Notes under the pieces: model-generated
Databases searched by the model: none
Told to the model about the DNA's origin: nothing
Seen by the model: the letters and a program-made list of their open reading frames with translations, nothing else
Shown: piece by piece, positions 18,231 to 27,801 of the stretch
Layout of the letters: each line of letters starts with the position of its first letter
Position numbering within the stretch: position 1 is the first letter of the stretch
Program-made: the position numbers and the translations under genes
NCBI RefSeq assembly: GCF_000381965.1
Contig: NZ_KB908460.1
Location: 1 to 64,000, forward strand
Source: Oceanimonas smirnovii ATCC BAA-899
GTDB taxonomy: Bacteria > Pseudomonadota > Gammaproteobacteria > Enterobacterales > Aeromonadaceae
Direction: 5' to 3'
Length of the DNA: 64,000 nt

Positions 18231-19526
18231 CTACGATAAATGCACTTCTTCTTCTTTTTCACCGGCATGCGGGTCGTGAAAGCGTTCCAGATCCATGGCC
18301 CCTTCACTCTTGCCCACAATGCAGGTCACAACCGCATCACCGGTAATATTCACTGCAGTACGGATCATGTCGAGCAAACGGTCCACACCAATAATCAGCG
18401 CAATCCCTTCTACCGGCAGCCCTACCTGATTCAGCACCATGGCCAGCATCACCATGCCCACACCGGGCACACCGGCGGTGCCGATGGAAGCCAGCGTCGC
18501 GGTCATGATCACCATCAGATAATCATTAAATGACAAATCGATATTAAACGCCTGGGCAATAAAGGCAGTGGCCACCCCCTGCATAATGGCGGTGCCGTCC
18601 ATATTAATGGTGGCACCCAGCGGCACGGTAAAGGACGCAACCCGGTTTTCCACGCCCATACGGCGGGTAGCCGTTTCCAGGGTGACCGGAATGGTGGCGT
18701 TGGACGAGGCGGTGGAAAACGCAAACATGACAGCGTCTTCCATTTTCTTCAGAAAGGTCAGCGGGCTCAGGCCGGTAAACACCTTGAACAGCACCGAGTA
18801 AGTGACCAGTGCGTGCAGCAGCAAGGCCCCTGCCAGCACCAGGAAATACTCCAGCAGATTAACAATGGCGTCCAGACCCAGAGAAGTAAACAACTGAGCC
18901 ATCAGACAGAAAACGCCGTAGGGTGCCAGGTTCATCAGCAGCGCGACCAGCTTCATGATCACTTCGTTGAGATCAGTAAACAGCTCAGCAATACGCTCTC
19001 CGGGTTTACCTGCCAGGCTGATGGCAATACCAAACAGGACCGCAAACACGATGATCTGCAGGGTATTGCCTTCGGCCATGGCATTAATGGGGTTGGTGGG
19101 GAACATATTGATGATGACGTCTGCCAGGGATGGCGCTTCGCGGGCAGCAAAGGTGCTGGCCGATACCAGGTCGGCTCCGTCACCGGGCCGGAATACCTCA
19201 CCCATGACCAGTGCCAGAGTAATGGCCACGGCGGTCGTGAACATATAAAACGCCAGGGTTTTGCCCCCGAGCCGGCCCAGGGTAGAGATGTCTTTCAGTG
19301 AGCTGGTGCCACACACCAGAGACACAAAGATCAGCGGTACCACCAGCATATTAAGGCTGGCAATAAAGATTTTTCCGCCTACCAGAAACAGGCCATCCAC
19401 CAGGTAGTTCTGCACCAGTGCCACATCGGCAAACAGGCTGCGGATAATAAATCCTGCCAGCACCCCTGTGCCCATGCCCACCAGCACACGCGTGGTGAGT
19501 GACCACTTTTTCTCACTCGCATTCAT
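18231..19526 (-). CDS. Dicarboxylate/amino acid:cation symporter (GltP type)
   Basis: A 431-residue member of the DAACS (glutamate/dicarboxylate symporter) family. Family marks are the serine-rich loop FAFSTASSNATIPVTLET (HP1), the NMDGTA motif in helix 7 (TINMDGTAIMQGV) and the VDRLLDMIRTAVNITGDAV helix 8, whose Arg suits glutamate or aspartate binding. The start at 19526 has AAGGAG ten bases upstream; a GTG seven codons earlier overlaps that site and is rejected. Substrate not determined: glutamate, aspartate or a C4-dicarboxylate. Confidence 0.88.
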   Translation of the reverse strand: MNASEKKWSLTTRVLVGMGTGVLAGFIIRSLFADVALVQNYLVDGLFLVGGKIFIASLNMLVVPLIFVSLVCGTSSLKDISTLGRLGGKTLAFYMFTTAVAITLALVMGEVFRPGDGADLVSASTFAAREAPSLADVIINMFPTNPINAMAEGNTLQIIVFAVLFGIAISLAGKPGERIAELFTDLNEVIMKLVALLMNLAPYGVFCLMAQLFTSLGLDAIVNLLEYFLVLAGALLLHALVTYSVLFKVFTGLSPLTFLKKMEDAVMFAFSTASSNATIPVTLETATRRMGVENRVASFTVPLGATINMDGTAIMQGVATAFIAQAFNIDLSFNDYLMVIMTATLASIGTAGVPGVGMVMLAMVLNQVGLPVEGIALIIGVDRLLDMIRTAVNITGDAVVTCIVGKSEGAMDLERFHDPHAGEKEEEVHLS

Positions 19527-19706
19527 GGCTGAATACTCCTTATTCACAGTTCTTGCGGTTTAATCAAGGGCGGCAAGAGTAGCAACCAATTCCGCAAAAT
19601 GCTTCAAAAAACCACACAAAACCAACACAAGAGACCAATAAGTTGACAAAAATTGAACAAAACACCTTTAAAAGTTGATTTAACTCACACAAACAACAGG
19701 CCTGCG

Positions 19707-21431
19707 TCAGCGGATGTCTGCCGGGGCCAGCATGTGAGCATCACTTCGTTTAAGCACGGAATAAATGACTCCGCTGAGCACGGCACCGGCGGTAATAGCC
19801 ACCACATACCAGCCCAGCTGACTAATGGCATTGGGAATGAAAAACACAAAGACACCCCCGTGAGGCGCCAGCAGTTTGGCACCGAACAGCATGGACAGAG
19901 CGCCGGTCAGGGCACCGCCCGCCATGCAGCTGGGGATCACCCGTAACGGATCCCGGGCGGCAAAAGGAATAGCTCCTTCGGAAATAAAACACAGCCCCAG
20001 CACAAAGGACGCCTTGCCCGCTTCCCGCTCGGCAGGATTGAATTTGCTGCGCGCCAGAAAGGTGGCAATGCCCATGCCCAGTGCCGGCACCATGCCCGCG
20101 GCCATGGCCGCTGCCATGGGACCATAGGTTTGGGAAGCCAAAAGCCCCACGGAAAAGGCATAGGCTGCCTTATTGACCGGGCCGCCCATGTCAAAGCACA
20201 TCATGGCACCAATAATAATGCCCAGCAGCACCGCATTGGCCGAGCCCATGTTATTCAGAAATTCGGTCATGACCGCCATGATGCCGGCCACAGGGCCACC
20301 CACCACATAAATCATGACCAGACCGGTAAACAGACTGGCAAACAGCGGAATCACCAGTATGGGCTTTAATGACTCCAGACTGTGGGGCATGGGAATATGC
20401 CGGGCCAGCGTGCGGGCACTGTAACCCGCCAGAAAGCCGGCAATAATACCGCCGATAAAGCCGGCCCCGAGAGAGCTGGCCAGCATGCCGCCAATCATGC
20501 CGGGAGCGATACCGGGCCGGTCGGCAATGGAATAGGCAATGTAACCCGCCAGCACCGGTATCATGAGGGCAAAGGCGGCGTCACCGCCAATTTGCATCAG
20601 TGCGGCTGCCAGGGTGCCTTCTTCTTTAAACGCTTCTATGCCAAAAATAAAAGACAGCGCAATAATCAGGCCGCCGGCCACCACCATGGGCAGCATAAAA
20701 GACACACCGGTGAGCAGGTGCTGATACGGCCCGGGAGCTTTTTCATCCTGAGGAGCAGCACCTTGCGACTGGCTGCCCTGCCAGATGCTGGCCTCACTTA
20801 ATGCCGCCGCTATGGTTTGTTCCGGCTTTTTCAGCGCAGCGCCCGTACTGGTGCGGTACAGCCGCTTGCCGTTAAAGCGGCTGAGATTAACATCTATGTC
20901 GGCGGCCACGATGACACAGTCGGCCTGGGCAATATCATCGGCACTAAGCGCATTTTGCGCGCCAACCGAGCCTTGTGTTTCTACCTTAATGTGGTGCCCG
21001 AGCTGCTCGGCGGTATTGGTCAGGGCCTCTGCCGACATAAAGGTATGGGCCACACCGGTAGGACAGGCAGTAATGGCCACCAGCCGGGCGGGCCGGGCTG
21101 AAGATGAGGTGACCGGCGCTGACAGCGGGGCAGCCTGCGCAGCGGCCTGCTGCAACCAGCCTTTGGGATCGTTCAGTGCCGGCTGCAGCGTGTCGATAAA
21201 ACCGGCCTTGCCGGCAAAACGGGACAAGTCCGGCTTGGTACTGGCAGCCACCACCACCAGTTCAGCAGCATCAATCTGCTCACGGGTAAAGGCCTTTCCG
21301 GGCACCAGCGGGCTGTGACATTCCACCCATGCCTGCCAGCCCAGTTCATGCGCAGCCTGCTCCAGCAAACGGGCCGCCATGTAACTGCTTGCCATGCCAC
21401 TGGGACAGGCGGTGATGATCAGAATGTTCAT
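19707..21431 (-). CDS. fruA: Fructose PTS EIIB'BC component FruA
   Basis: A 574-residue permease that imports fructose as fructose 1-phosphate. It begins with a divergent EIIB' domain (ITACPSGMASSYMAA near residue 6), then the catalytic EIIB domain with the phosphocysteine in ITACPTGVAHTFMSAEA (about residue 120), and a membrane EIIC domain of about 340 residues. The B'-B-C layout and length match E. coli FruA (563). Its start overlaps the fruK stop by four bases; it is the last gene of fruB-fruK-fruA. Confidence 0.95.
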   Translation of the reverse strand: MNILIITACPSGMASSYMAARLLEQAAHELGWQAWVECHSPLVPGKAFTREQIDAAELVVVAASTKPDLSRFAGKAGFIDTLQPALNDPKGWLQQAAAQAAPLSAPVTSSSARPARLVAITACPTGVAHTFMSAEALTNTAEQLGHHIKVETQGSVGAQNALSADDIAQADCVIVAADIDVNLSRFNGKRLYRTSTGAALKKPEQTIAAALSEASIWQGSQSQGAAPQDEKAPGPYQHLLTGVSFMLPMVVAGGLIIALSFIFGIEAFKEEGTLAAALMQIGGDAAFALMIPVLAGYIAYSIADRPGIAPGMIGGMLASSLGAGFIGGIIAGFLAGYSARTLARHIPMPHSLESLKPILVIPLFASLFTGLVMIYVVGGPVAGIMAVMTEFLNNMGSANAVLLGIIIGAMMCFDMGGPVNKAAYAFSVGLLASQTYGPMAAAMAAGMVPALGMGIATFLARSKFNPAEREAGKASFVLGLCFISEGAIPFAARDPLRVIPSCMAGGALTGALSMLFGAKLLAPHGGVFVFFIPNAISQLGWYVVAITAGAVLSGVIYSVLKRSDAHMLAPADIR

Positions 21432-22375
21432 GTACGGCTCCCATGATCAAAAGGGGTTATCTGAATCGCTTGCTGAAAACCGGCAAAGGTATCGTTGCAG
21501 TAAATACCTACCCCTATCTGAGTAACGGCCATCAGTGACAGCGCCATGGCCCGGCGCAGATTGTCGGGGGCCTTCAGGCCTTCCAGTCTGCCGGCACACA
21601 GGCCGGCCACCAGTGAGTCACCGGCCCCCACAGTGCTGACGATGTTGACTGCCGGCACCCGGCCCCGCCAGTCTCCTTCACTGCCAAACCAGTAAACGCC
21701 GTCAGCGCCGGCCGACACCACGACGTCCTTGATACCGCTTTGCTGAAGCTGACGGGCACAGCTGATCAGGGCCTGTTCATTCTGAATGCGACGGCCTGCC
21801 AGCTGGGCCAGCTCATCAAGATTGGGTTTAATCAGGCCGGGCAATGCCTGCACGCCAGTTTTCAGTGCCTCACCGCTGGTATCCAGCCACACATCTTTGC
21901 CCTGCTGTCGCCATTGGGTGAGCAGCTGTTCAAGCCAGCCGGGGCTGACGCCGGCAGGCAGGCTGCCGGCTACTATCAGATACTGACAGCGTCCGGACAG
22001 GGCTGTCAGTGTGCTCTGCAGCCGGGCAACGTCTGCCGGGTGAGGGCTGAGCCCGGGCAGATTAATATCAGTGATACGGCCGTCCTGTTCGCTGACTTTG
22101 ACATTAATCCGGGTATTGCCGGCCACGCGTATAAATTCATCCTGCATGCCGTGCTGTTCAAACAGGGTGCAAAAAGCTGACTCATTGTCCCTGCCAAGAA
22201 AACCGCTGACCACGGGGCGGTGCCCCAGCTCACTGAGCACCCGGGCCACATTAATGCCCTTGCCTGCCGGCCCCAGATGCCCGGACTGGGCCACATTGAC
22301 CTGACCGGCCGTCAGCCGGGCCAATGACACGGTTAAATCCAGCGCCGGATTCAGGGTAAGGGTCAGTACACTCAT
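21428..22375 (-). CDS. fruK: 1-phosphofructokinase
   Basis: A 315-residue PfkB-family sugar kinase that converts fructose 1-phosphate to fructose 1,6-bisphosphate. It opens with TLTLNPALDLT, has the GKGINVARVLSELG substrate segment, and the catalytic Asp in VGAGDSLVAGLCAG near the C-terminus. The ATG at 22375 overlaps the fruB stop by four bases and the gene's own stop overlaps fruA likewise, so all three genes are coupled. Confidence 0.95.
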   Translation of the reverse strand: MSVLTLTLNPALDLTVSLARLTAGQVNVAQSGHLGPAGKGINVARVLSELGHRPVVSGFLGRDNESAFCTLFEQHGMQDEFIRVAGNTRINVKVSEQDGRITDINLPGLSPHPADVARLQSTLTALSGRCQYLIVAGSLPAGVSPGWLEQLLTQWRQQGKDVWLDTSGEALKTGVQALPGLIKPNLDELAQLAGRRIQNEQALISCARQLQQSGIKDVVVSAGADGVYWFGSEGDWRGRVPAVNIVSTVGAGDSLVAGLCAGRLEGLKAPDNLRRAMALSLMAVTQIGVGIYCNDTFAGFQQAIQITPFDHGSRT

Positions 22376-25203
22376 GGTGTTGCTCCTGTCAATGCCCGCA
22401 CGGCTCCGGCACTGTCTGCCGTAAGGGCGCGGGCGGCCAGTTGTTTGCACTGGCTCAGGCTGAACTCACGCACCCGGGCCTTGACCCGCGGCAACCGTTT
22501 GGGACTGACCGAGATTTCATCAAGACCCAGCCCGAGTAATATCGGCAGCGCCTGAGGATCGGCCCCCAGCTCACCACACATGCCCACCCATTTGCCTTCG
22601 GCATGGGCCGCCTCCACCGTCATGGCCATCAGCCTGAGCACCGCCGGGTGCAGGCCATCGGACAAGGACGCCAGGGCACCATTACCTCTGTCGGCCGCCA
22701 GTGTGTACTGAGTGAGATCATTGGTGCCTATGCTGAAAAAATCGGCCTCTTTGGCAAACCGGGCGGCATTCAGCGCCGCCGACGGCACTTCCACCATCAT
22801 GCCCAGCTGCACATTCGGTGCTCCGATCTCGGCCTGGAGGTTATCAAACAGCGCTTTGCCAAAGCGCCACTCGGCGATATCCGCCACCATGGGAAACATA
22901 ATGCGCAGCGGCTCGCTGCCGGCGGCGGTAAGCAGCGCCCGCAGCTGGGTTTCAAGCAGCTCAGGTCTTTGCATGCACAGGCGAATGCCGCGCACGCCCA
23001 GAAAGGGGTTATCTTCTTTGGGTAAGGGCCAGTATGGCAGCGGCTTGTCACCGCCCACATCAAGGGTGCGCGCTACCAGCGGCCGGCCTGCCAGCGCACT
23101 GAAGGCCTGCTGATATTGCGCCACCTGCTGCTGCAGACTTGGCTCACGGCCTTGCTCCATAAAGACAAACTCGGTGCGCAGCAGCCCCACGCCTTCGGCG
23201 CCGGCGGCCACCGCCGCTGCCGTATCGGCCGTATTTCCCAGGTTGGCTGCAATTTCTATGCGATGGCCGTCTGTGGTAACGGCGGGCTGCTCCCGCTGTT
23301 GCCAGGCTTGCTCCGCCAGTTCACGCTCGCGCTGTTGTGCCTGCTCTGCCTCGGCCAGCAGATGTTTATCGGGATCCACCAGCAAGGTGCCGCTGTCACC
23401 ATTGAGAATGGCCGGTGTGCCCGAGTCTAATGTCATTACACCTTTGCCCATGGCCACCAATGCCGGTATGCCAAGGGATCTGGCCAGAATGGCACTGTGC
23501 GATGAAGCACCACCACCGGCTGTGACCAGACCGAGCACCCGCTCTATATTCATGTTCACCACATCAGACGGGCCTATATCTTCTGCTACCCAGATATAGG
23601 GAGTCGAGGGTGGTTCCGGTAAGGCAGTGTTACACAAAATGGCCATGACCCGCCGGCCAATGTCTCTGATATCGGCGGCCCGCTCGGCCAGCATGGGGTT
23701 ACTGCTGGCCGCCTGTACGGCTGCTGCCGAGTCAATTTCTGCCCACCAGGCCGCCGGGGCCGAAGCCCCCGTTTCAATACGCTGCCGGGTGCCTTCTTGC
23801 AGGCCGGGATCGCCGAGTAATTCCCGGTGCATGGATAAGATGTCCCGGGCCTGTGCACCGCTTTGCTGCGCTGCCAGTGCCAGGCTTTGATCTGCCTGCT
23901 GCAGCGCCTGCGTCAGCCGCTGTTGCTCGGCGGCGGCATCACAGGCCACATCGGCGTAGTCAAAATTGACCGGCATTTCTACATAAAGCGGCCCGATAGC
24001 AATGCCCGGTGAGGCCGCCACCCCTTGCCAGGGAGCGCCGGGATCGGCCGAAGCCCCGGTGCATGGCACTTGCTGAGCCGAATGCGGCGACGTTACTCCT
24101 TCTCCCAGTCCGCTGTTAACGGCAGTTTCAAGTTCGCTGAGTGCCGCCTCGGCATCGGGGCCGCTGGCAACAAACTGAAGCCGGTGGCCGGGCCGTACGC
24201 CAAGGCTGATAAGCTTCATCAGACTTTTGGCATTGACCGGCTGATTGTCGCCGTCGAGGTTGCGTACCTGAATGGTTGCCTCGAACTGCTTGGCAGCCTG
24301 CACCAGCAAGGCACCGGGACGGGCATGCAATCCCTGCTCGTTATGAATGGTGACCACCAGCCGATGCTCACCTTCCGCAACAGGGCCGTTATTCAGTGCC
24401 TGCGCCAGCTCATGGGCACTGCTCAGGCTGGCCAGACTGGCCGCCTGCCCCGCCACCAGCCAGTCGGCCAGCTGTGCCAGCAGCTGTTTATGGCTGCCGC
24501 CATGGGTTTTCAGCGCCAGCAGGCCACAGACCTTGTGCCCCTGATGGATAAGCGCCGGTGTGGTCAGAATGGCAGCCTTTGCCGGGCCGGCAGCGGGTAC
24601 CTGACAGAGCCACCAGCCCTGCCCCAGATGCAGCAGGCTCTGCTGCAAAGCATTTCGTTCATGTTGCAGTTCAAGCGCGCTGGCGGCCTGCGCCAGCAAC
24701 TCATCCATGGTGTCGGCGGGCTGCTGCAACTGCAGCATATCGGACTGCCAGCTGAGCATGGGAGTGTTATCGGCTGCAGAAGGCTGCAGCAGCGCCAGAA
24801 TGTCTTCACTGTGTGTGGCCGAACGCACCTGCCCGGCCAGGTCGTCCCGCTGAAGCGCTCGGGTCAGCTGGCGCAGCAGCTCAAGGTGCTCATCGGATCC
24901 GGCGGCGATACCCAGTACCAGATAAGCTTTCTCACCGTCACCCCAGTCGATGCCTTCAGGCAGATGCAGCGCCTTGATGCCGGTTTTTTTCACCAGGTGG
25001 CGGCTGTCCTGAGTGCCATGGGGAATGGCAATGCCCTGCCCCAGATAGGTGGCGGTCTGGGCTTCTCTGGCCAGCATGCCGGCTGCATAACCGGCATCGA
25101 CATGACCTTCCTGCTCCAGCCACTGGGCCAGCGCCATAATGGCCGCCTCTTTGGTGGCCAGTGTCTGGCCCATTTTTATGTCTTGCGTAGTCAGAGTGAG
25201 CAT
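22372..25203 (-). CDS. fruB: Multiphosphoryl transfer protein, EIIA-FPr-EI fusion
   Basis: A 943-residue fusion of three PTS phosphocarriers for fructose. EIIA-Fru occupies about residues 1-145 with phospho-His62 in IPHGTQD; an uncharacterised linker domain follows; the HPr-like domain lies at about 280-365 with His293 in GLHARPG; and enzyme I fills about 393-943 with His569 in GGGASSHSAI. Phosphate can thus pass from PEP to FruA without the general PTS proteins. E. coli FruB lacks the EI part (376 residues); the longer form is known from Pseudomonas and Aeromonas-type bacteria. First gene of the operon. Confidence 0.94.
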   Translation of the reverse strand: MLTLTTQDIKMGQTLATKEAAIMALAQWLEQEGHVDAGYAAGMLAREAQTATYLGQGIAIPHGTQDSRHLVKKTGIKALHLPEGIDWGDGEKAYLVLGIAAGSDEHLELLRQLTRALQRDDLAGQVRSATHSEDILALLQPSAADNTPMLSWQSDMLQLQQPADTMDELLAQAASALELQHERNALQQSLLHLGQGWWLCQVPAAGPAKAAILTTPALIHQGHKVCGLLALKTHGGSHKQLLAQLADWLVAGQAASLASLSSAHELAQALNNGPVAEGEHRLVVTIHNEQGLHARPGALLVQAAKQFEATIQVRNLDGDNQPVNAKSLMKLISLGVRPGHRLQFVASGPDAEAALSELETAVNSGLGEGVTSPHSAQQVPCTGASADPGAPWQGVAASPGIAIGPLYVEMPVNFDYADVACDAAAEQQRLTQALQQADQSLALAAQQSGAQARDILSMHRELLGDPGLQEGTRQRIETGASAPAAWWAEIDSAAAVQAASSNPMLAERAADIRDIGRRVMAILCNTALPEPPSTPYIWVAEDIGPSDVVNMNIERVLGLVTAGGGASSHSAILARSLGIPALVAMGKGVMTLDSGTPAILNGDSGTLLVDPDKHLLAEAEQAQQRERELAEQAWQQREQPAVTTDGHRIEIAANLGNTADTAAAVAAGAEGVGLLRTEFVFMEQGREPSLQQQVAQYQQAFSALAGRPLVARTLDVGGDKPLPYWPLPKEDNPFLGVRGIRLCMQRPELLETQLRALLTAAGSEPLRIMFPMVADIAEWRFGKALFDNLQAEIGAPNVQLGMMVEVPSAALNAARFAKEADFFSIGTNDLTQYTLAADRGNGALASLSDGLHPAVLRLMAMTVEAAHAEGKWVGMCGELGADPQALPILLGLGLDEISVSPKRLPRVKARVREFSLSQCKQLAARALTADSAGAVRALTGATP

Positions 25204-25228
25204 GACATCACCTGTTAGCCAATCGAGA

Positions 25229-25240
25229 TGAAACCGTTAC
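25229..25240. promoter_or_regulatory. Candidate Cra (FruR) operator before fruB
   Basis: TGAAACCGTTAC matches 11 of 12 positions of the degenerate Cra consensus TGAAWCSNTHHW, 26 bases upstream of the fruB start. Cra is relieved by fructose 1-phosphate, fitting this operon. No cra gene is in the window. Confidence 0.6.
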
Positions 25241-25321
25241 TTAAACAGGCTGGGTGTTTTTTGTGAATGGAGCAAGGCGAAAAACACCTTAACGTGATGA
25301 ATACCGGTTAAAAACCATTGC

Positions 25322-26011
25322 TCAGGGAATAATTTCCCGGCCGTCCCAGGCAAACACGCGCCCCGACTGCCCGGGTGTGAGACTGTCGATGACAGTGAGC
25401 AGATGCTGTGCTGCCTGCTCCGGTGATTGCATCTGGCCATGAGCCAGGCCGGCACGAAACGGGGCTGACAGCCCGGTGGAGACGGTGCCCGGGTGCAGCC
25501 CTGCTACACAGGCAGCCGGAAAGCGCCGGCTCCATTCTATGCCAAGATTTTTGATGGCCATGTTCAGCGCTGCCTTGCTGATGCGGTAGCTGTACCAGCC
25601 GCCGCCGCGGTTATCACTGATGCTGCCTACCCGCGCCGACAGTGCGGTAAGCAACAGCGGCTGACGCCGCTCCATGCGGGCGGATAATAATCTGGCCAGC
25701 GCCAGTGTGGGCCAGGTATTGATACGCATGTGCTCCAGCAGCGCGTCCTGTTGCAGCTGCTCAATGCGTTTTTCCGGCTGATGATGCTCACTGTGCAGTG
25801 TGCCCACCGTGTTGATAACACGCTCGGGCAGCGGCAAGGTGTTGCACAGGGCCGTCATGGCGGCTTCGTCGGTGTTATCGAGGCAATGCCAGCTAACGCC
25901 GGGCAGCCCGGGGTCGGTACGGCTGAACAGACTGACCTCGTCGCCCCGCTCCGCACACGTTGCCGCCAGCGCACGACCAATACCGCCGCCGCCCATAATC
26001 CAGTAACGCAT
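25322..26011 (-). CDS. SDR family oxidoreductase
   Basis: A 229-residue short-chain dehydrogenase/reductase. The nucleotide-binding motif is GGGGIGRAL near the N-terminus; the catalytic Ser lies in LTALSARVGSI and the YxxxK pair in YRISK. It resembles the C-factor (CsgA-like) branch of SDRs, which often act on unknown substrates. It is 117 bases after the fru operon start region and divergent in role from it; the next gene upstream, a pseudouridine synthase, is in the same orientation 82 bases away. Substrate unknown. Confidence 0.82.
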   Translation of the reverse strand: MRYWIMGGGGIGRALAATCAERGDEVSLFSRTDPGLPGVSWHCLDNTDEAAMTALCNTLPLPERVINTVGTLHSEHHQPEKRIEQLQQDALLEHMRINTWPTLALARLLSARMERRQPLLLTALSARVGSISDNRGGGWYSYRISKAALNMAIKNLGIEWSRRFPAACVAGLHPGTVSTGLSAPFRAGLAHGQMQSPEQAAQHLLTVIDSLTPGQSGRVFAWDGREIIP

Positions 26012-26093
26012 AGAAAGTCTCCCGCTTTAAACAGATACCATTGAGACCGTAACCAAAGACGTTTACTTACAGCAACCAAAGCGGGAAGCGAAT

Positions 26094-26735
26094 CTACAGC
26101 GCGGTTGCCCACTGGGCAAGGGGGCTGTACCACTGGTGAAACAGCTCGCCTTCGGTGGCGGGCGCGGTCACGGTAACGGGCTGGCCCTGCCAGTGAAAGG
26201 TGAGCTGCCAGGCGTGCAGGTAGCCTCTGTCGGCGGCAGTGCCGCCATAGCGGGCGTCGCCGATAATGGGGCAGCCAATGCTTTTCAGGGCCACCCTGAG
26301 CTGATGAGTGCGGCCGGTTTCGGGGCTGAGCACAAAACCTCTGAGGCCGGGAGCCAGCGAGGTGCTGTGAAAACGGGTTATGGCGAGATGATTGGCGTTG
26401 CGGGTCAGCTTCCAGCTGCCGTTACGGGATTTTTCCATGCCGCCCTTGATCAGTCCCTGCTTTTTGGCAGGCTTGCGATCACTGAAGGCGAGGTAGCGTT
26501 TTTGGGTGTTGCGTTCGGCAAACTGGGCACTGAGCAGCCGGTTGGCCTCGGGGTTGCGGGCCAGCAGCAGCACGCCCGTGGTCATTTTGTCGAGGCGGTG
26601 TACCGGATAAAGGGCTTCACCCTGTTGCTCGCTGAGCAGGCGCACCAGGCCGGGCTCATCATTTTGCTGATGCATGCCAATGCCGGCGGGTTTGTTGATG
26701 ACACAAAAGTCGGCATGGTCGAGCAATATGTTCAT
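26094..26735 (-). CDS. RluA-family pseudouridine synthase
   Basis: A 213-residue RNA pseudouridine synthase of the RluA family, lacking an S4 domain. The catalytic Asp is in HRLDKMTTGVLLLARN (about residue 48). The C-terminal motif PETGRTHQLRVAL supports the fold. It is shorter than RluA, RluC or RluD and fits the small RluA-like subfamily (TIGR01621 type); which uridine it modifies is not known. Directly downstream of the tRNA-Ser gene on the same strand. Confidence 0.85.
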   Translation of the reverse strand: MNILLDHADFCVINKPAGIGMHQQNDEPGLVRLLSEQQGEALYPVHRLDKMTTGVLLLARNPEANRLLSAQFAERNTQKRYLAFSDRKPAKKQGLIKGGMEKSRNGSWKLTRNANHLAITRFHSTSLAPGLRGFVLSPETGRTHQLRVALKSIGCPIIGDARYGGTAADRGYLHAWQLTFHWQGQPVTVTAPATEGELFHQWYSPLAQWATAL

Positions 26736-26756
26736 GGTGATATCCGCAGGGCTGAA

Positions 26757-26789
26757 AGCAAAAAGCCCGCTGCATTTGCAGCGGGCTTT
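26757..26789 (-). terminator. Terminator after tRNA-Ser
   Basis: AAAGCCCGCTGC and GCAGCGGGCTTT form a 12-base stem with a four-base loop, followed on the minus strand by TTTTTGC. It lies just beyond the tRNA 3' end. Confidence 0.9.
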
Positions 26790-26795
26790 CCGATA

Positions 26796-26886
26796 TGGCG
26801 GAGGAGGTGGGATTTGAACCCACGGTAGGCTATTAACCTACGCCGGTTTTCAAGACCGGTGCATTCAACCACTCTGCCACCCCTCC
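26796..26886 (-). tRNA. tRNA-Ser(UGA)
   Basis: A 91-base class II tRNA with encoded CCA. The acceptor stem GGAGGGG pairs with CTCCTCC, the anticodon loop reads CTTGAAA (anticodon UGA), a long variable arm is present, and the T arm is GTGGG-TTCAAAT-CCCAC. These are hallmarks of tRNA-Ser for UCA codons. Confidence 0.96.
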
Positions 26887-26898
26887 TGACGGGCGCTA

Positions 26899-26927
26899 AT
26901 ACTACTGGGGCTTAAAATCCTTGTAAA
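26899..26927 (-). promoter_or_regulatory. Promoter of tRNA-Ser
   Basis: On the minus strand TTTACA and TAGTAT are separated by 17 bases. The GC-rich stretch GCGCCCG that follows is the discriminator type typical of stringently controlled stable RNA genes. Confidence 0.75.
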
Positions 26928-27081
26928 CTGTTATCTGTGTTATTCTGCTCAAGTGTCCAATAAACCGGCAAACATTCATGGAGCAGTGAAACGGAAGGCT
27001 CGACATTCGGGTCATAATATGTCCAGAATAGAGTAAATTTATTGATGTCTTTTTGAGTCAGATACCTAAGGAGTCTGGATC

Positions 27082-27741
27082 ATGCGTTACAACAACACAC
27101 TTTCTCGCACACAGGGTGGTGCGCTGGAAACCAACAAGGTATTGCGTAATACCTATATGCTGCTGGGCATGACCCTGGTGGTGGCGTCTTTGTCGGCGGG
27201 CATCAGCGCCATGATGAACCTGCCCCATCCAGGTCTTATCATCACTCTGGTGGGTTTTTACGGCCTGATGTTTCTGACCGAGCGTAACCGCAACAGCAGC
27301 CTGGGTCTGTTATTTATTTTTGCCTTTACTGCTTTTACCGGTTACACCATAGGCCCCATTCTTAATCACTACCTGAGCACCAGCTCGGGGGCTGAAACCG
27401 TGATGCTGGCACTGGGTGGTACTGCGCTCACCTTCCTGTCCTTGTCTGCCTATGTACTGACCACCAAGAAAGACATGTCGTTCCTGGGCGGCATGATGAT
27501 GGCCGGTTTTGTGGTGATTCTGGTGGGCTTTGTGGCCAATATTTTCCTGGCGCTGCCGGCCCTGAGCCTGGCCCTGAGCGCGCTGTTCATTCTGTTCTCA
27601 TCCGGTGCCATCCTGATGCAGACCAGCGCCATTATTCACGGCGGCGAGCAGAACTATATTTCTGCCACAGTGACGCTGTATGTGTCTATCTTTAATATTT
27701 TCCTGAGCCTGCTGCAGCTGCTGGGCATGAGCCGCGACTAA
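27082..27741 (+). CDS. yccA: Bax inhibitor-1 family protein YccA
   Basis: A 219-residue membrane protein with seven hydrophobic segments, of the Bax inhibitor-1/YccA family. In E. coli YccA binds and restrains the FtsH protease. The N-terminus MRYNNTLSRTQGGALETNKV and the ending NIFLSLLQLLG are family-typical. The ATG at 27082 follows AAGGAG. It precedes yccS with a terminator between; tusE is also nearby, echoing the E. coli yccA-tusE neighbourhood. Confidence 0.92.
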   Translation: MRYNNTLSRTQGGALETNKVLRNTYMLLGMTLVVASLSAGISAMMNLPHPGLIITLVGFYGLMFLTERNRNSSLGLLFIFAFTAFTGYTIGPILNHYLSTSSGAETVMLALGGTALTFLSLSAYVLTTKKDMSFLGGMMMAGFVVILVGFVANIFLALPALSLALSALFILFSSGAILMQTSAIIHGGEQNYISATVTLYVSIFNIFLSLLQLLGMSRD

Positions 27742-27765
27742 GCTCATCATACAAAAACGGTTCAC

Positions 27766-27790
27766 AAGGCGGCGCAAGCCGCCTTTTTTA
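27766..27790 (+). terminator. Intrinsic terminator after yccA
   Basis: AAGGCGGC and GCCGCCTT with a GCAA loop are followed by T residues, 24 bases after the yccA stop and just before yccS. Confidence 0.88.
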
Positions 27791-27801
27791 CGAGAAACGC
27801 C

